A program made the translations under genes and the position numbers. A stretch of 33,550 bases of DNA from Zygnema cylindricum (taxonomy: Eukaryota; Streptophyta; Zygnematophyceae; Zygnematales; Zygnemataceae), in the NCBI GenBank assembly GCA_037447655.1, contig JBBHKE010000507.1, forward strand, positions 1 to 33,550, in the 5' to 3' direction. This document shows positions 10,195-21,194 of this stretch, piece after piece. Position 1 is the stretch's first letter. The number at the start of each line of letters is the position of its first letter. Under the pieces are notes generated by a model. The model was not told the DNA's origin, ran no database searches, and saw only the letters and a list, made by a program, of their open reading frames with translations.

Positions 10195-10790
10195 GAAAGA
10201 AAGGGTACGGGCCCATGTACTTGTAACTTACAGAACTTAGGGTAAGGGTGTGTCCCCATGTACTTGTAACTTAGCGAAATTACTTTGTATTTTAACGCGG
10301 ATCCGCCGGACCCGGTTTTCAAGTGTCCCTATGTCTGTAATGACGAAATCGTAACTTACGCTTGTGACGATTGTATACGTCGATAATACCTGTGATGGTT
10401 GTCAACGTCGACAATCTGTGGTCGCACGATATTTTTTGTACGTGCTTGTGACGTCGCATGTCTTACCGTGACATTGTAGACGTACCGCCTTCCAGCTTGT
10501 GCAATTTCACGGTCGAAGATGAGGCGCTTTGCCTTCGCGTCTCCTGTCCGGTCGACGTGAAATGGCATCGGAATTTGAAGACCCCTGCAAAAAAAAAAAT
10601 CCGTACTAGACGAAAACGGACAAATCCAAACAAATTGTGTACCTATCTTTGTCATATTAGAACGGAAACGGACAAAACATAGCGAACTATGTACTTTTCT
10701 TTGTCCTTGGAAATTGTAGGATTTTTGTCGAAATTTACGGCACGCGTGAAAATATGTTCCTATTTGTAATTCATATAATTAATTATTTAG
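10195..10790 (+). repeat. Dispersed repeat 'family C', copy 1
   Basis: CCCCATGTACTTGTAACTTAGCG, TTTTAACGCGGATCCGCCGGACC, TTGTGACGATTGTATACGTCGA and GACATTGTAGACGTACCGCC occur in this order. The same order occurs in inverted orientation at about 25480-25960 and again in part at 11050-11300. Similarity continues to the CACGCGTGAAAATATGTTCCTATT block near 10742. There is no convincing coding frame. It is a transposon-derived unit of unknown superfamily; the boundaries of this copy are unclear. Confidence 0.7.
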
Positions 10791-11049
10791 GATATGGTTA
10801 CATCAGGAGGTCTCTGTAATAGTACGGACAGCAAAATTTCTGTATTATGACATCCCGTATCGTGTGTAAATAAATTTTTACGTACGTGTTTTGATTTAAG
10901 TGCTCCACGTAAGGTGACGATCAAATCTCTAAAATCGTCAAAGATTTGCAAACCGACCATTTTCGTCTGGAAATCCGTACTTGCGTATTTCGTATATGTA
11001 CTTCACAAGTGTACCGCGTCAATGTACCTCTGAGATCCCCTTCACTCTG

Positions 11050-11300
11050 CTGAGGGTGTGACCCCATGTAGTTGTAACTTAGCGTACTTTGTATTTTAGC
11101 GCGGATCCGGTGGACCCGGAATTCAAGTGTCTCTATGTATTCTCTCGAAATTGTTACTTAAGTTTGTGACGAGTGTATGAGTCGACAACGCCCGTGACGG
11201 CCGTCACCGTGTACAATTTGTGATGGCGCACCGGATTGTTAAAAATTGTGTGTGACGTCGCAAAAAAATCGTGACATTTTGTAGACGCCACACCTTTCCA
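11050..11300 (+). repeat. Dispersed repeat 'family C', partial copy 2
   Basis: A second, shorter forward copy of the same series of words lies about 815 bp downstream of copy 1: GACCCCATGTAGTTGTAACTTAGCG, TTTTAGCGCGGATCCGGTGGACC, TTGTGACGAGTGTATGAGTCGAC, GACATTTTGTAGACG. Divergence from copy 1 is substantial. The two may be the direct-repeat ends of one element, but I cannot show that. Confidence 0.65.
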
Positions 11301-11800
11301 AGTACCAACCCTCTGTCCATGGATGTTGTCCATGGCTGAAGAAGTGACGTTTCCCCTACTTTCCCTGTACGGTTGCCTCTTTAGAACTTTCTTCGAGCTT
11401 TGAATCTCTATTTGACTTCCCTTCCCTAAACATCTACACGCTGCAGAATGAGGTAAGATGCTAAGGAAGCAACTTCCCCTCTAATTCCACTTTGGCATCC
11501 ACAAGGTTGTTGTTATTAAGCGGTTGTAGGCTTTCACAACGACTATGCTAGAAATGTAGTCTCGTTTGAATTCGCTGGCATACAAAATCTCCCAGTTTGG
11601 AAGCACAGGAGAAGGTCAGAATGTTGCAACTGTTGCATGTTGCAGCTATCATTCTGACAGTCATTTTATAAAGAACATTAAATATTTGCGTCATATTTTT
11701 ATCTTCTGCGGTGTTCCGGATGAATTTTACTAACTTAATGTTGTTGCTAATGAGATATTATCTTGACATTTTTTTTTTTGAGGGTTTCCTTGGACACTAA
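11301..11800. other. Intergenic, nothing recognised
   Basis: Mixed sequence with no open frame or repeat that I can assign. GTCCATGGATGTTGTCCATGG near 11315 is a short local inverted repeat only. Confidence 0.35.
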
Positions 11801-12540
11801 AACCTGAATGAATACTCATCAACATAGTGAAGTGGACACCGGACTGAATACTGAATTTCTAATCAAGCTGAATATTGAATCGACTAGTGAACAGAACAGG
11901 GAATTGATTAATACAGAAATGAAAAATGAACTAAATATTGCAGTGAATACTAAACTGAATAATGTGAAGGACACTCTACTGAAACACTGCAAAGTAACTG
12001 AATTGAAAACTGAAATGAATATTAACCTCAAACCGAACTGCTTACTTATTAGGAAACTGAGCTAGATATTGAACTAAGTACTGAATCAAATACTAAACTA
12101 GTTATTGAACTGAAAGCTGATTTCGTAAACTGAACAAAATAATTAACAGAAAACCTAACCAAATATTACAGTGGATACTGAGAACACTATATTACATACT
12201 CAATTGGAGTTATATTGAAATGAAGACTGAAGTGGTATTGAACTAAATATTTAACAGAATACCGAACTGAAATAAATACAAAATAGAATAATGAACTGAA
12301 TTTTGCACTAAATACTGAACTCAATAATATACAAGATTCTCAACTGGAACAATTCCAAATACTGGAACAAATACTGAATATCTGAATTTAATACTTTAAC
12401 TTTATACCAAGTGAATACTAATTTGGAAACTTAACAAGATACTGAACTGAGTATTGAAGCGATGTTCTAGTTGGATATTGAGCTGAAAACTGAAGTGGTA
12501 ACTCAACTAAATAATTAATACAATACCAAACTGAATTAAA
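11800..12540 (+). repeat. Degenerate (AATACTGAACTGA)n minisatellite
   Basis: Words of the form AATACTGAA, ACTGAATACT, TTGAACT and GAACTGAA repeat for over 700 bases with an irregular period of about 12-18. The open frame at 11808-12065 (Asn/Glu/Leu/Thr-rich) is only the translation of this repeat. Confidence 0.85.
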
Positions 12541-12645
12541 TTCTTTGCGAAGCATCGATCTAAATTTTGCACTTTCTGTAAGGAGCAAATCATAACATTA
12601 TCATAACATTTCGCGTGGATGTTTGTGAGGAGAAATTCGGATAGC

Positions 12646-12840
12646 ACAGTATTTAGTGTCGATGTGAAAGAGGGTCAGATGACATTGTCAAACAAGGCGC
12701 ACAGTATTTAGTGTACAATTAATATAAGGGCAAAAACCATTGTATGACAAGTGCACAATATTTAATGTGGATGTTTACAAAGGGCAAATAACATTGTTTT
12801 ACAGATGCAAAGTATTTAGAGTGGATGTATAGGTGGGGCA
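12646..12840 (+). repeat. Minisatellite, about 54-bp period, four copies
   Basis: GCACAGTATTTAGTGT recurs in diverged form near 12646, 12699, 12752 and 12807, each followed by GGGCAAA/GGGTCAG and ACATTGT words. Non-coding. Confidence 0.8.
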
Positions 12841-12996
12841 AATAATAACCTAATAATAGTAATTATCGTGACATAATTTGGACTTCAGATGAGTTTCAAA
12901 CAACAATAAATGTCTTTGATGTTTAAGATTATTTTTTTGACTTATGCAAAGTCATTTTTTAGGATCTAACATTAAAAGTTGTGATTGATTTTGCAG

Positions 12997-14230
12997 AATG
13001 ACACCAGAAAAGAAAGCCCGTTGTGGAGCGATGATGATATAAGTGGTTACCTCCGCGTTAACCACGATCTTACAACTGTTAACGACAATACTACCGCCAT
13101 CATTATTACTTAACCAACACGGTCGGCGAAGAATACAGAACGTCATTGGACATGTGGTATCAAAAATCGTACGAGGGTTACTTCACCAACTATCCATTCT
13201 ACAAACCAACAAGGATCGTCAGTATTACATTGTACCAAGGACTTTACATTGGGTTGATGAAGTATTACCACAATATACAACAGAACGGTTTCGGCAACTA
13301 TTTCGGCTTAGAAGAGATAGCGTTCAATTTTTGGTGAAAGAACTAGAAAATGACCTCACCACTAGACCCCCGCTGGACTAAAAAACATCACAAATAGGGA
13401 ACTAACCGCAGAAATATAAGTATTAATTGCGTTGATGAGATTAGGGCACCAAGGCGGGGTCATACGTACAGCTAAGCAGCTTGGAAGAAATAAGGCGTTC
13501 GACTGTGGGTAAGGTGTTTAGGAGAGTTATGGTGGCCATTACAAAAAGGTTAGGGCATTGGATTAGATGGTCCACGGATGAGGAGCTTCAAGAAACCTAA
13601 GATTTCTTTGAACAAAAAACAAGGTTACCAAATTGCGTTGGTGCAATAGATAGTACCCATATCGAGATTACATTTGGCAAGGGATTCTCAACCATAGATT
13701 ATTTTGACGCCAAAAAGAAGTTTTATACAGTAGTCCAAGCTGTTGTCGACCGCAAAATGAGAATCATCGACCTTAACTTAGGGGCACCTGGTTCCATTCA
13801 CAATTCGAGAATTTTTAGGAGATCAAAATTGGGGATGGATTTCGACAGACGTATAAAAGCAAGTGGAAAATCTTTTCAATGGGGAAATAGCTTTTCAATG
13901 GGATACAGTGCTTCCTTATCTCGTTGGAGATGCTGAGTACGCACTCCACCTTAACCTCGTCGTCCCTTACCCCGGTTTAAAACTCATTGTGTCCCAAAAA
14001 AAGTTCAATTTTCAACATGCTGCAACAAGGATGGTGGTTGAAAGGGTGTTTGGAAAACTAAAGGCACAATGGAGACATATTTTGAAGGTGTACCACCCGC
14101 GGAAAGAGGCATTGGTGTCCTATATTCTTTCCGCGTGCATAGTGTATAATATTTCTACTGCCAGGGGCGAGCTAGATTTTGATTGGGAGTCGGAGTTTCG
14201 CGAAAAGCCATCTCGTACGTCTCGAGTTGA
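12997..14230 (+). pseudogene. PIF/Harbinger-type transposase relic
   Basis: The gene is decayed and spread over several frames. 13200-13381 carries the N-terminal region (VLPQYTTERFRQLFRLRRDS). 13382-13600 has frameshifts and stops. 13590-13880 contains the first catalytic block CVGAIDSTHIEI, then IDYFDAKKKFYTVVQAV. 13910-14150, in another frame, contains the second Asp in YLVGDAEYAL and the Glu in VVERVFGKLKAQWR. This D-D-E arrangement and the GAIDxTHI and ERxFGxLKxRW signatures belong to the DDE_Tnp_4 / Harbinger-like nuclease family. I see no partner Myb-like protein and no clear TIR. The protein could not be made from this copy. Confidence 0.88.
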
Positions 14231-15306
14231 AGAACGACGAACACGAAACAGTGGAAAAGTGGAAAGACGATCGGGAATTTGTCGCTATGCTAAAATATGC
14301 GGTGCTGCGATAAGGGATGTGTTATGTTATTACGTCTCGCGAGAAGGCAATAATGATTAGAATGGAAAATAAGGCTACTTTACAAACACGGAAGATGAAA
14401 GGGAAAGATATTTGGTGATTACAGAACGTGGTGAAAATGAAAGAGCCGACGATGGTGGTAGTGATAGAACTAAAAGTGATGGAATGGAAGTCGAAAACTA
14501 ATAAAGTTGATGTTGTTTGCTTCAAAAGATTAGCTTTTATTTTCCCAGGTTGTTGTTGTTTTTTTTGTTTTTTTTTTTCAGTACTTGTTTTTCAGTTCGT
14601 GAATATTTCATGAAGAGGCCACTATCAGAGTTTGAAATGGGAATTTAGTTTTTGAGTCACTATCTTCGAGGTTTTCAAATGTAAATGAATGTGTAATTTC
14701 ATTTATTTTTCATGAACATCACTCTTCCATTTTTTGCCAATCCTGATTTTTATGTTATAGATGTTTCCAATGAATGTTTTTTGGTGGTTTTTACCTAATT
14801 CTCTGGAATGATTATTAAAACAGTGTAAAACTCCAACACATGCGCAATTTCTTTCCAAAAATCCACAATAATTTCCAAAAATCCACTATAATCTTCAATA
14901 TAAAACAAATCTTGATTAGAAATCATATTTCAATACCTCTTGAAAAATTGTTGATTAAATAACTACTTGTGTACCTTCTAAAAAAATGATGCCACAAAAT
15001 GTTCATTGATTACAACAATAACATGCAACGAATCTTCGGCAAACTAAAAGTGAAATTAGTTAAACAACTTCAAACATTGGAATATTAGCAAAAATATGGA
15101 ACACCAAAAGAACACGAAACATTCAATGGAAAAAATTACCCATAGAACATAAATCACGCTAGTAATATAAATGCACAATATAATATGGATATTGAAAAAA
15201 CTGAAATTCAATAGTTTACAAGGCGAAAAGTAGGGTAAGAGACGACATATTCCTTGTAATAATGTAAGAACGGAAAATAAAATTCTTAAAACCAACTATA
15301 CCACAC
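14231..15306. other. Downstream of the Harbinger relic, no gene seen
   Basis: Probably the 3' flank of the relic followed by AT-rich intergenic DNA. The last part, ending AACTATACCACAC at 15306, matches the AATTATACCACAC word inside the tandem repeat that begins again at 21818. The Copia element therefore inserted into that repeat. Confidence 0.4.
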
Positions 15307-15377
15307 TGTTGAAATAACTAGTTTTTGGGTATTTTCTAGGTTTGAATATATTAGCGGAAACAGATAAGAAAAATCCA

Positions 15378-15455
15378 GGCAGCTTGCCTCCATCTCTTCT
15401 CTCTTGCCCCCATACTGGCAGCTTGCCTCCATCTCTTCTTTCTTGCCCCCATACT
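15378..15455 (+). repeat. 39-bp tandem duplication within the 5' LTR
   Basis: GGCAGCTTGCCTCCATCTCTTC at 15378 repeats at 15417 with one or two changes. The 3' LTR has a single copy at the same place, so the duplication arose after insertion. Confidence 0.88.
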
Positions 15456-15487
15456 TTTTGTAGTCACTCAAGGAGAGAGAGAGAGTG

Positions 15488-15546
15488 ATGGAGCTGTGGC
15501 TACCTCAGCTCCATAGGCAGGACTAAAGAGTGACTTAAGTCACTCT
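15488..15546. other. Two hairpin-forming sequences in the 5' LTR
   Basis: ATGGAGCTG and CAGCTCCAT (15488-15514) form a perfect 9-bp stem with a 9-base loop. AGAGTGACTTAAGTCACTCT (15527-15546) is a perfect 20-bp palindrome. Both are kept in the 3' LTR (near 20632-20690), the first with one mismatch. They lie just beyond the tRNA-like unit, on its 3' side when read on the minus strand. Confidence 0.8.
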
Positions 15547-15554
15547 CAACAAAA

Positions 15555-15627
15555 GGTTGAGTCCGGCAGGACTCGAACCTCTGACCGGCTGAGCGCGGCG
15601 TAGCCGTTAGCTCTAACCAGTCGGGCG
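15555..15627 (-). other. Antisense tRNA-like (SINE head-like) unit in the 5' LTR
   Basis: On the minus strand this reads as a pol III internal promoter: an A-box-like TGGTTAGAGCTAACGG (15604-15619) and a canonical B box GGTTCGAGTCC (15569-15579), about 25 bases apart. The acceptor and T stems do not pair fully, so it is not a functional tRNA gene. Its form matches the head of a tRNA-derived SINE. Confidence 0.65.
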
Positions 15628-16351
15628 TAGAAGTCTGTTAGGATATATAGGGTTTGATATGTATTTAAACTATTGTATGTTACTGAAACCGATTAACTAA
15701 AATATGTACGAAGGAACATAGAACTAGTTAAAGATTAGTGCGGACGCAATTTCGCATGAAACAAATGAATCAGACATTTGTTTCGATGGCTGACATTTAA
15801 TGTCGCATTTAATCCGACGGCACACATCACTACCGAGATCGCAGAATGGTCAGTTTGGCGTTTATGGACGTGGCATGACCTGGCGCCACGTGGAGGGATA
15901 ACATTTGGTCGCCAGAATTCCGGGGAACATACGGACGAATGGAAGGGTGACATGCGTCCACCCAGTGGCCTAGTCGTACACAAGCCGTACAGAAAAGACA
16001 TCGGTCGTAGTACCTTTTTGTACTTTTTAGGGTTTTTTAGGGTTCGTACTTCAGTAGATAGGGGCTGTGAGAGGGGTTTAGGACTTAGGAAAATCTGGTA
16101 GGTAGTCACCTTTCACTAAGAGAGCTTTGTATAAAATTGGCATTTTTGCCGACACATAATTTATCGGCTTGTTGGCCGTTTTGGGTGATTCTTTTTGCTA
16201 CGGACTCATGGGAGTCTAGGCTGCATAAGGGTGCTTTCAGACTGCCAGTTTGTTGTCTTGGGCAACAGTGGTTGTGGCTTTAAGTGGGATAGTTAAAAAC
16301 TATCTAGAGGCTTCCTAAATTCTGTAGTCCAATGGAGGACAAAGAATTGCA

Positions 16352-16364
16352 GGTTATGGGCCCT
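16352..16364 (+). promoter_or_regulatory. Degenerate primer-binding site
   Basis: GGTTATGGGCCC directly follows the 5' LTR end GAATTGCA. It recalls the usual Copia site complementary to initiator tRNA-Met (TGGTATCAGAGC) but with several mismatches. The call rests mainly on position. Confidence 0.5.
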
Positions 16365-16569
16365 TCCTTTAGGGTGCCCACCTTCAATGGATCTGGGTTT
16401 ATCTATTGGGAAGCCATGATGATGGGGGCTTTGTGCGAAAAATAATACTGGGGTCGTCAGTGGACAAGTGAAACGTACACCTTCGTGAACTCCACCAGGA
16501 TTTGGAGGAGTAAGGTAACGTGCAGCAACGACTGCTTCAGCGGAGGAGGTAGATGATGGGGACAGCAGT

Positions 16570-17085
16570 GTGTCCAAAAAGAGGAAAGGGGAGGAGACAC
16601 CCCTCACCCCTATTGCCACGGCACCAAGAGTGGCGGTTATGAAGACCGTGGAAAACGATACTCAAATGTGGGAAGACGTAAACATGACTGCCAAGAACTT
16701 CATTCTAAGGCACCTCACTCAAGCTCTGGCCACTCCTCACCTTCATATTTACAAGGCCGAGGAGTTGTTGGTGAGTTTGGTGGATATCTATAGAGCAAGT
16801 ACTATTTAAGAGCTCTAGTTGGCTGAACAAAAGCTAGTGAGTTACACTTACAAAGGAGGAAAGATGTTAGATTATTGTAATGATCTTTCTTTTTTGTATG
16901 TGGAGATGGAAAATGCCTGGTGGACTAGTACAATAAAGATGAAAGTTAACACTCTCATCATGAAGTTACCAGACGAGTACGAGAACATAGTGTACCGAGT
17001 ACAGGAAACGAGTGATAGTTCTTGGAAGTGGAATACAGTGTTCCAGATGATACTTGTGCAAGAAAACACCATGGAGATTAGGTGA
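16570..17085 (+). pseudogene. Copia gag relic
   Basis: One frame is interrupted by TAA at 16807-16809 and TAG at 16816-16818. The downstream part contains LVSYTYKGGKMLDYCNDLSF and KLPDEYENIVYRVQE, typical of the UBN2 / retrotran_gag capsid region of Copia polyproteins. A frameshift follows near 17085. The usual CCHC nucleocapsid knuckle is not visible in the remaining sequence. The region before 16570 shows no clear start. Confidence 0.8.
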
Positions 17086-18298
17086 AGAGGAAAGAGCATT
17101 CAAGCTCTAGCTGCAGGAGGGGACCGATGGGGGAAGGATTCGAAGAAACCGTACAAAGGGGAAAGAGATCAGTTTGGAGGACCGAGGCCCCCAAAGGGCC
17201 TTTGTCATTCTTGAAAAATCCCAAGACACTTTCTTGGAGCAATTGGGGAAGCTCAGTGGTAGGATGGATCATAAACTCAGGTGCATCCATGTATATGTGT
17301 CGTGATAAGCAACTTTTCACTAAACTAAGAAAGATCCCTACTGTAGAGATAAAGTATTGGGATGGGAGAGTGGTTACTACAGATCTAGTGGGGTCTGTAG
17401 ATCTAAAAGTCTTAGTAGAGGGTAAAACTTCTATACTCAGATTCTCAGATGTACTCTACATTCCCCAGCTGAGCAAAAATCTTGTCTCTACATCTGTATT
17501 AGATGACAAAGAGTTTGATACCTTCACAAGAAATGAAGTCACTACAGCTAAGTATGGGGATGAAGTCTACTTCACGGCAGATAAGGGTAGCCAAGGCATG
17601 TTTAGGCTTAACTTGAGTAATGAAAAGAAGAATGCTTATTATGTTGGTGTTCCAAAATTGATGATTTGGCATAAGCGGTTGGGGCATGTGCATTTTGATA
17701 GGTTGAGGGAAATGAAGAAGCTTGGTGTAGTAGAAGGCATTCAGTTTGGTGATGATAAAACAGTGGATAATTGTAGTGGATGTGCTCAAGGAAAAGCTCA
17801 CAGACTTCCTTTTCCCAAAGACGCCACATATAAGGGGGAAAAGGTACTAGATCTAGTTCACACTGATATCTGGGGACCTGCAAGAGTACCTTCGGTTGAA
17901 GGAAGAGGTTTATGTTAAGAATAACCGATGATTGGTCTAGGTACTCCAAAGTCTACTTCCTAAAAACAAATTCTGAAACACCAACTTACTTTAAAGAATA
18001 TAAAGCATGGAGTGAGGAGTTGCATGGAACCCCTATTAAGAGAATCATGAGTGATAATAGGGGAGAATATACCTCTAACCAGTTGGAGGAATACCTAAGA
18101 GATGAGGGAGTTCAGCACCAGAAAATCGTACCATATAACCCGGACCAAAATGGGGTAGCAGAAAGATTAAACCGAACACTAGGTGATAGTGTGTGTAGTA
18201 TGTTGGCTAACAAGAAAATATTAAAGAGATTTTGGGCAGAAGCCATGAACTGTGCCAACTACATTAAGAATAGAATCCTTACCTCGGCCGTAAAGTGA
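17082..18298 (+). pseudogene. Copia protease and integrase relic
   Basis: The first frame (17082-17918) holds the aspartic protease motif WIINSGAS, where the catalytic Asp is replaced by Asn (codon 17274-17276). It also holds the GAG-pre-integrase zinc region (WHKRLGHVHFDRL ... CSGCAQGKAH) and the start of the integrase core (LVHTDIWGP). A frameshift near 17915 moves reading to the second frame (17912-18298), with DDWSR, SDNRGEY (usual DNGGEY) and YNPDQNGVAERLNRTL carrying the remaining catalytic Asp and Glu. A TGA ends it at 18298, after which several stops occur before 18569. Confidence 0.92.
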
Positions 18299-18868
18299 AT
18301 GACACCTTATGAGAGATGGGTTTGAAGGAAACTAGATATCTCACACCTTAAAGTATTCGGTAACCAAGTTTACAGCCTTGATACGGATAAGAAAAACTAG
18401 AAACTAGATGCTAAGGGCAAACTTGGATACTTTGTAGGATACGATGAGGATGTCAAAGGATATAGAGTCTATGACTTAGCAAAGTAAGATATTATTCTGA
18501 TCAAACACCTAGTTGTCATGGATGAAGGGAAGTCATTTGACCCATTCAAATAAACCAAAAAGATAAAAATGTGTTTTGAGTCTGAAAGCGAGGATAGTCT
18601 TGCCTTTCCCGAAAAGGACATGAGTGAAACATTGATTGCAGATTCAGGGGAGATCGAAGATACAAGAGATCTACCGGACACCTCACATATTCCTATGGAC
18701 TTCGAGGAGACAGAAGAGAAGGAATTGGAACCGGCTTCCATGAATAGGGGAGACGATGAGACAGTAAGGAGAAACCCGAGACTTCCTTCCATTCCAGCTT
18801 CAGAGTTTGAGGGAGGGAGAAGGAGCAGCAAATGGATACAAGAGAAACACACTGCTAAAAGTAACTAA
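18299..18868 (+). pseudogene. Copia integrase C-terminal and linker relic
   Basis: This is the same frame as the preceding integrase segment. It contains HLKVFGNQVYSLDTDKK and LGYFVGYDEDVKGYRVYD (the usual integrase C-terminal motif), interrupted by at least four stops. A variable acidic linker follows, open from 18569. A frameshift near 18840 leads into the RT frame. Confidence 0.8.
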
Positions 18869-20477
18869 GCTATCTCATCCTGATGAGCCTTTGTCATACT
18901 TGGAGGCAGTGAACCACCTACAAAAAGATCGATGGATTAGAGCCATAAATGATAAGATGGCTTCCATCATGGAAGCAAATACTTGGGAACTAGCGGATTG
19001 TCCTCTAGACAGAAAACCTATTAGTAGTAAATCGGTATTTAAACTAAAACTGAACCCAGATAATACCATTGAGAGATATACAGCTCGTTTGGTAGCAAAA
19101 GGGTTCACCCAAAAAGAGGGGATTAACTATGACGAGAGGTTTGCTCCAGTTGTTCGGTTCCCATTAGTAAGGATTCTCCTCAGTCTAGCAGCAGCGGAAG
19201 ACATGGAAATTCATCACATGGATATCAAGACCGCATTTCTCAATGGTGAGTTAGAGGAAGAAATCTTCATGCGACAACCATAGGGATTCGTGGAGAATGG
19301 GGAAGAGAGCAAAGTCTGCAGGCTCATAAAGTCCCTATATAGACTTAAGCTGGCTCCCTGACAGTGGAATAAGAAACTAGATGAGTTTCTCACTGGTCTT
19401 AGATATATCCTGATCAGCTTTGACCATTATATCTATATGTTTGAAGATGAGAAATGTGTATTTTTAATTGCAATCTATGTGGATGATTTGTTTGTGCTCA
19501 ATAAGTCTTTGGAAAAGATCAATAGGCTAAAGAAAGATCTTAGAAGCAGATTTGATATGAAAGATTTAAGTGAGGCAAGATACATTTTGGGGATCCAAAT
19601 GGAGAGAGATAGGGGGAAAAGGATTATAAGACTTACTCAGAAAGAAGCAATAGGTAATATGCTTGAGAAATTCCTGATGGAAAAGGCAAACAATTGTACC
19701 ACTCCCATGGACTTGAAAAAATTAAGTGATAGGAGTGTAGAAGGAGGAATGATAATCTTAGACGATCAGATGAGTCCTGAGGAGAGAGAGTTTATGAAGT
19801 CTATCCCTTATACACAGGTCGTAGGAAGTTTAATCTATTTTATGAACTGTAGAAGGCTGGACATAGTGGCAGCACTAGGAGTCCTTAGTAGGAATCTTAA
19901 CGATCGTAGGAAGAGAGATTAGGAGAAAGCCAAGAGAGTCATGAGATATCTGGTAGGAACCAGAGAGTTATGGTTGCATTTGGGAGGGGAGCACACTGAC
20001 ATCATTACCTGGAGTGATGCCGGTTATCGGGATGCATATATGAGAAGATGCAATTCTGGGAATGTGTTGTGTGTGGGGGAAGGTCCTTGCTGTTGGAGCA
20101 GTAAGCAACAAAAGGTGGTTGCTCAATCTACTATGGAGGCTCAGTATATGGCCTCTTGTTCATCTGTGAAAGAGTTGATGTGGGTCAAATCCTTGTTGCA
20201 AGAATTGGGGTATATGAAAGAGGGAGTGCATGAAGTTTTTTGTGATAATCAAGCTGCCATTACTATTTCAGCCAATCCAAAACATCAATTCAAGGCTAAG
20301 TATATGGACATAAGCTTGAGCTTCGTGAGGGTAAAGGTTAAAAATAAAATTGTAAATTTTGTGTATAAATTCGATGAAGAAATGGTGGCTGACATGATGA
20401 CCAAACTTGTGCCCTCTCCAAAGTTAAAATATTGTAGGGAAAAATGTGGATTAAAAGAAAAGTTAATATTAGACTAG
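18807..20477 (+). pseudogene. Copia reverse transcriptase and RNase H relic
   Basis: One frame of 557 codons is broken by TAG at 19281-19283, TGA at 19359-19361 and TAG at 19920-19922. RT motifs are otherwise intact: RLVAKGFTQKEGINYDERFAPV, HHMDIKTAFLNGELEEEIFM, and the catalytic YVDD (near 19476-19487). RNase H follows with WSDAGY, STMEAQYMA, EVFCDNQAAI and HIS-like MDIS. Replication requires RNA-to-DNA synthesis by this domain in cytoplasmic particles; this copy cannot make it whole. Two of the three stops fit C-to-T or G-to-A change, as expected under cytosine methylation. Confidence 0.94.
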
Positions 20478-20478
20478 A

Positions 20479-20490
20479 AAATAATGGGAG
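20479..20490 (+). promoter_or_regulatory. Polypurine tract
   Basis: AAATAATGGGAG immediately precedes the 3' LTR start TGTTGAAATAAC. It is purine-rich except for the T's, and is in the expected place for plus-strand priming. Confidence 0.7.
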
Positions 20491-20700
20491 TGTTGAAATA
20501 ACTAGTTTTTGGGTATTTTTTAGGTCTGAATATATTAGCGGAAACAGATAAGAAAAATGCAAGCAACTTGCCTCCATCTCTTCTCTCTTGCCCCAATACT
20601 TTTTGTAGTCACTGAAGGAGAGAGAGAGAGTGATGGAGCCGTGGCTACCTCAGCTCCATAGGCAGGACTAAAGAGTGACTTAAGTCACTCTCAACAAAAG

Positions 20701-20771
20701 GTTGAGTCCGGCAGGACTCGAACCTCCGACCGCCAGAGCGCGGCGTAGCCGTTAGCTCTAACTAGTCGGCC
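20701..20771 (-). other. Antisense tRNA-like (SINE head-like) unit in the 3' LTR
   Basis: Minus strand: A-box-like TAGTTAGAGCTAACGG (20749-20764) and an intact B box GGTTCGAGTCC (20714-20724). Here CGCC-GCGCTCT-GGCG forms a plausible four-pair anticodon-type stem, and four of five T-stem pairs hold, better than in the 5' LTR. The B box is identical in both LTRs despite changes around it. Confidence 0.65.
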
Positions 20772-21194
20772 TTAGAAGTCCGTTAGGATATAAAGGGTTC
20801 GATATGTATTTAAACTATTGTATGTTACTGAAACCGATTAACTAAAATATGTACGAAGGAACATAGAACTAGTTAAAGTTTAGTGTGGACGTCATTTCGC
20901 ACGAAACAAATGAATCACACATTGTTTCGACGGCCGACATTTAATGTCAGATTTAATCCGACGGCACACATCACTGTCGAGATCGCGAAATGGTCACTTT
21001 GGCGTTTATGGACGTGGCATGACCTGGCGCCACGTGGAGGGATAACATTTGGTCGCAAGAATTCCGGGGAACATACGGACGAGTGGAAGGGTGACATGCG
21101 TCCACTCAGTGGCCTAGTCGTACACAGGCCGTACTGAAAGGACATTGGCTGTAGTACCTTTGTGAACTGAGCAATTTTCGCGCTACCGACAAAC

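Larger units (their letters stand above)
15307..16351 (+). repeat. Copia 5' LTR (1,045 bp)
   Basis: It starts TGTTGAAATAAC and ends GAATTGCA, matching the 3' LTR at 20491-21817. It contains a 39-bp tandem duplication (15378-15455), hairpins and an antisense tRNA-like unit. Compared with the 3' LTR it lacks about 330 bases after GTAGTACCTTT (near 16017), where the 3' LTR carries a nested element. Confidence 0.93.

Noticed and set aside
11808-12065. 85-codon Asn/Glu/Leu-rich protein
   Set aside because: It lies wholly within the AATACTGAACTGA minisatellite.
15555-15627. Functional tRNA gene on the minus strand
   Set aside because: The A and B boxes fit, but the acceptor stem does not pair and the T stem is incomplete; a SINE-like head is a better fit.
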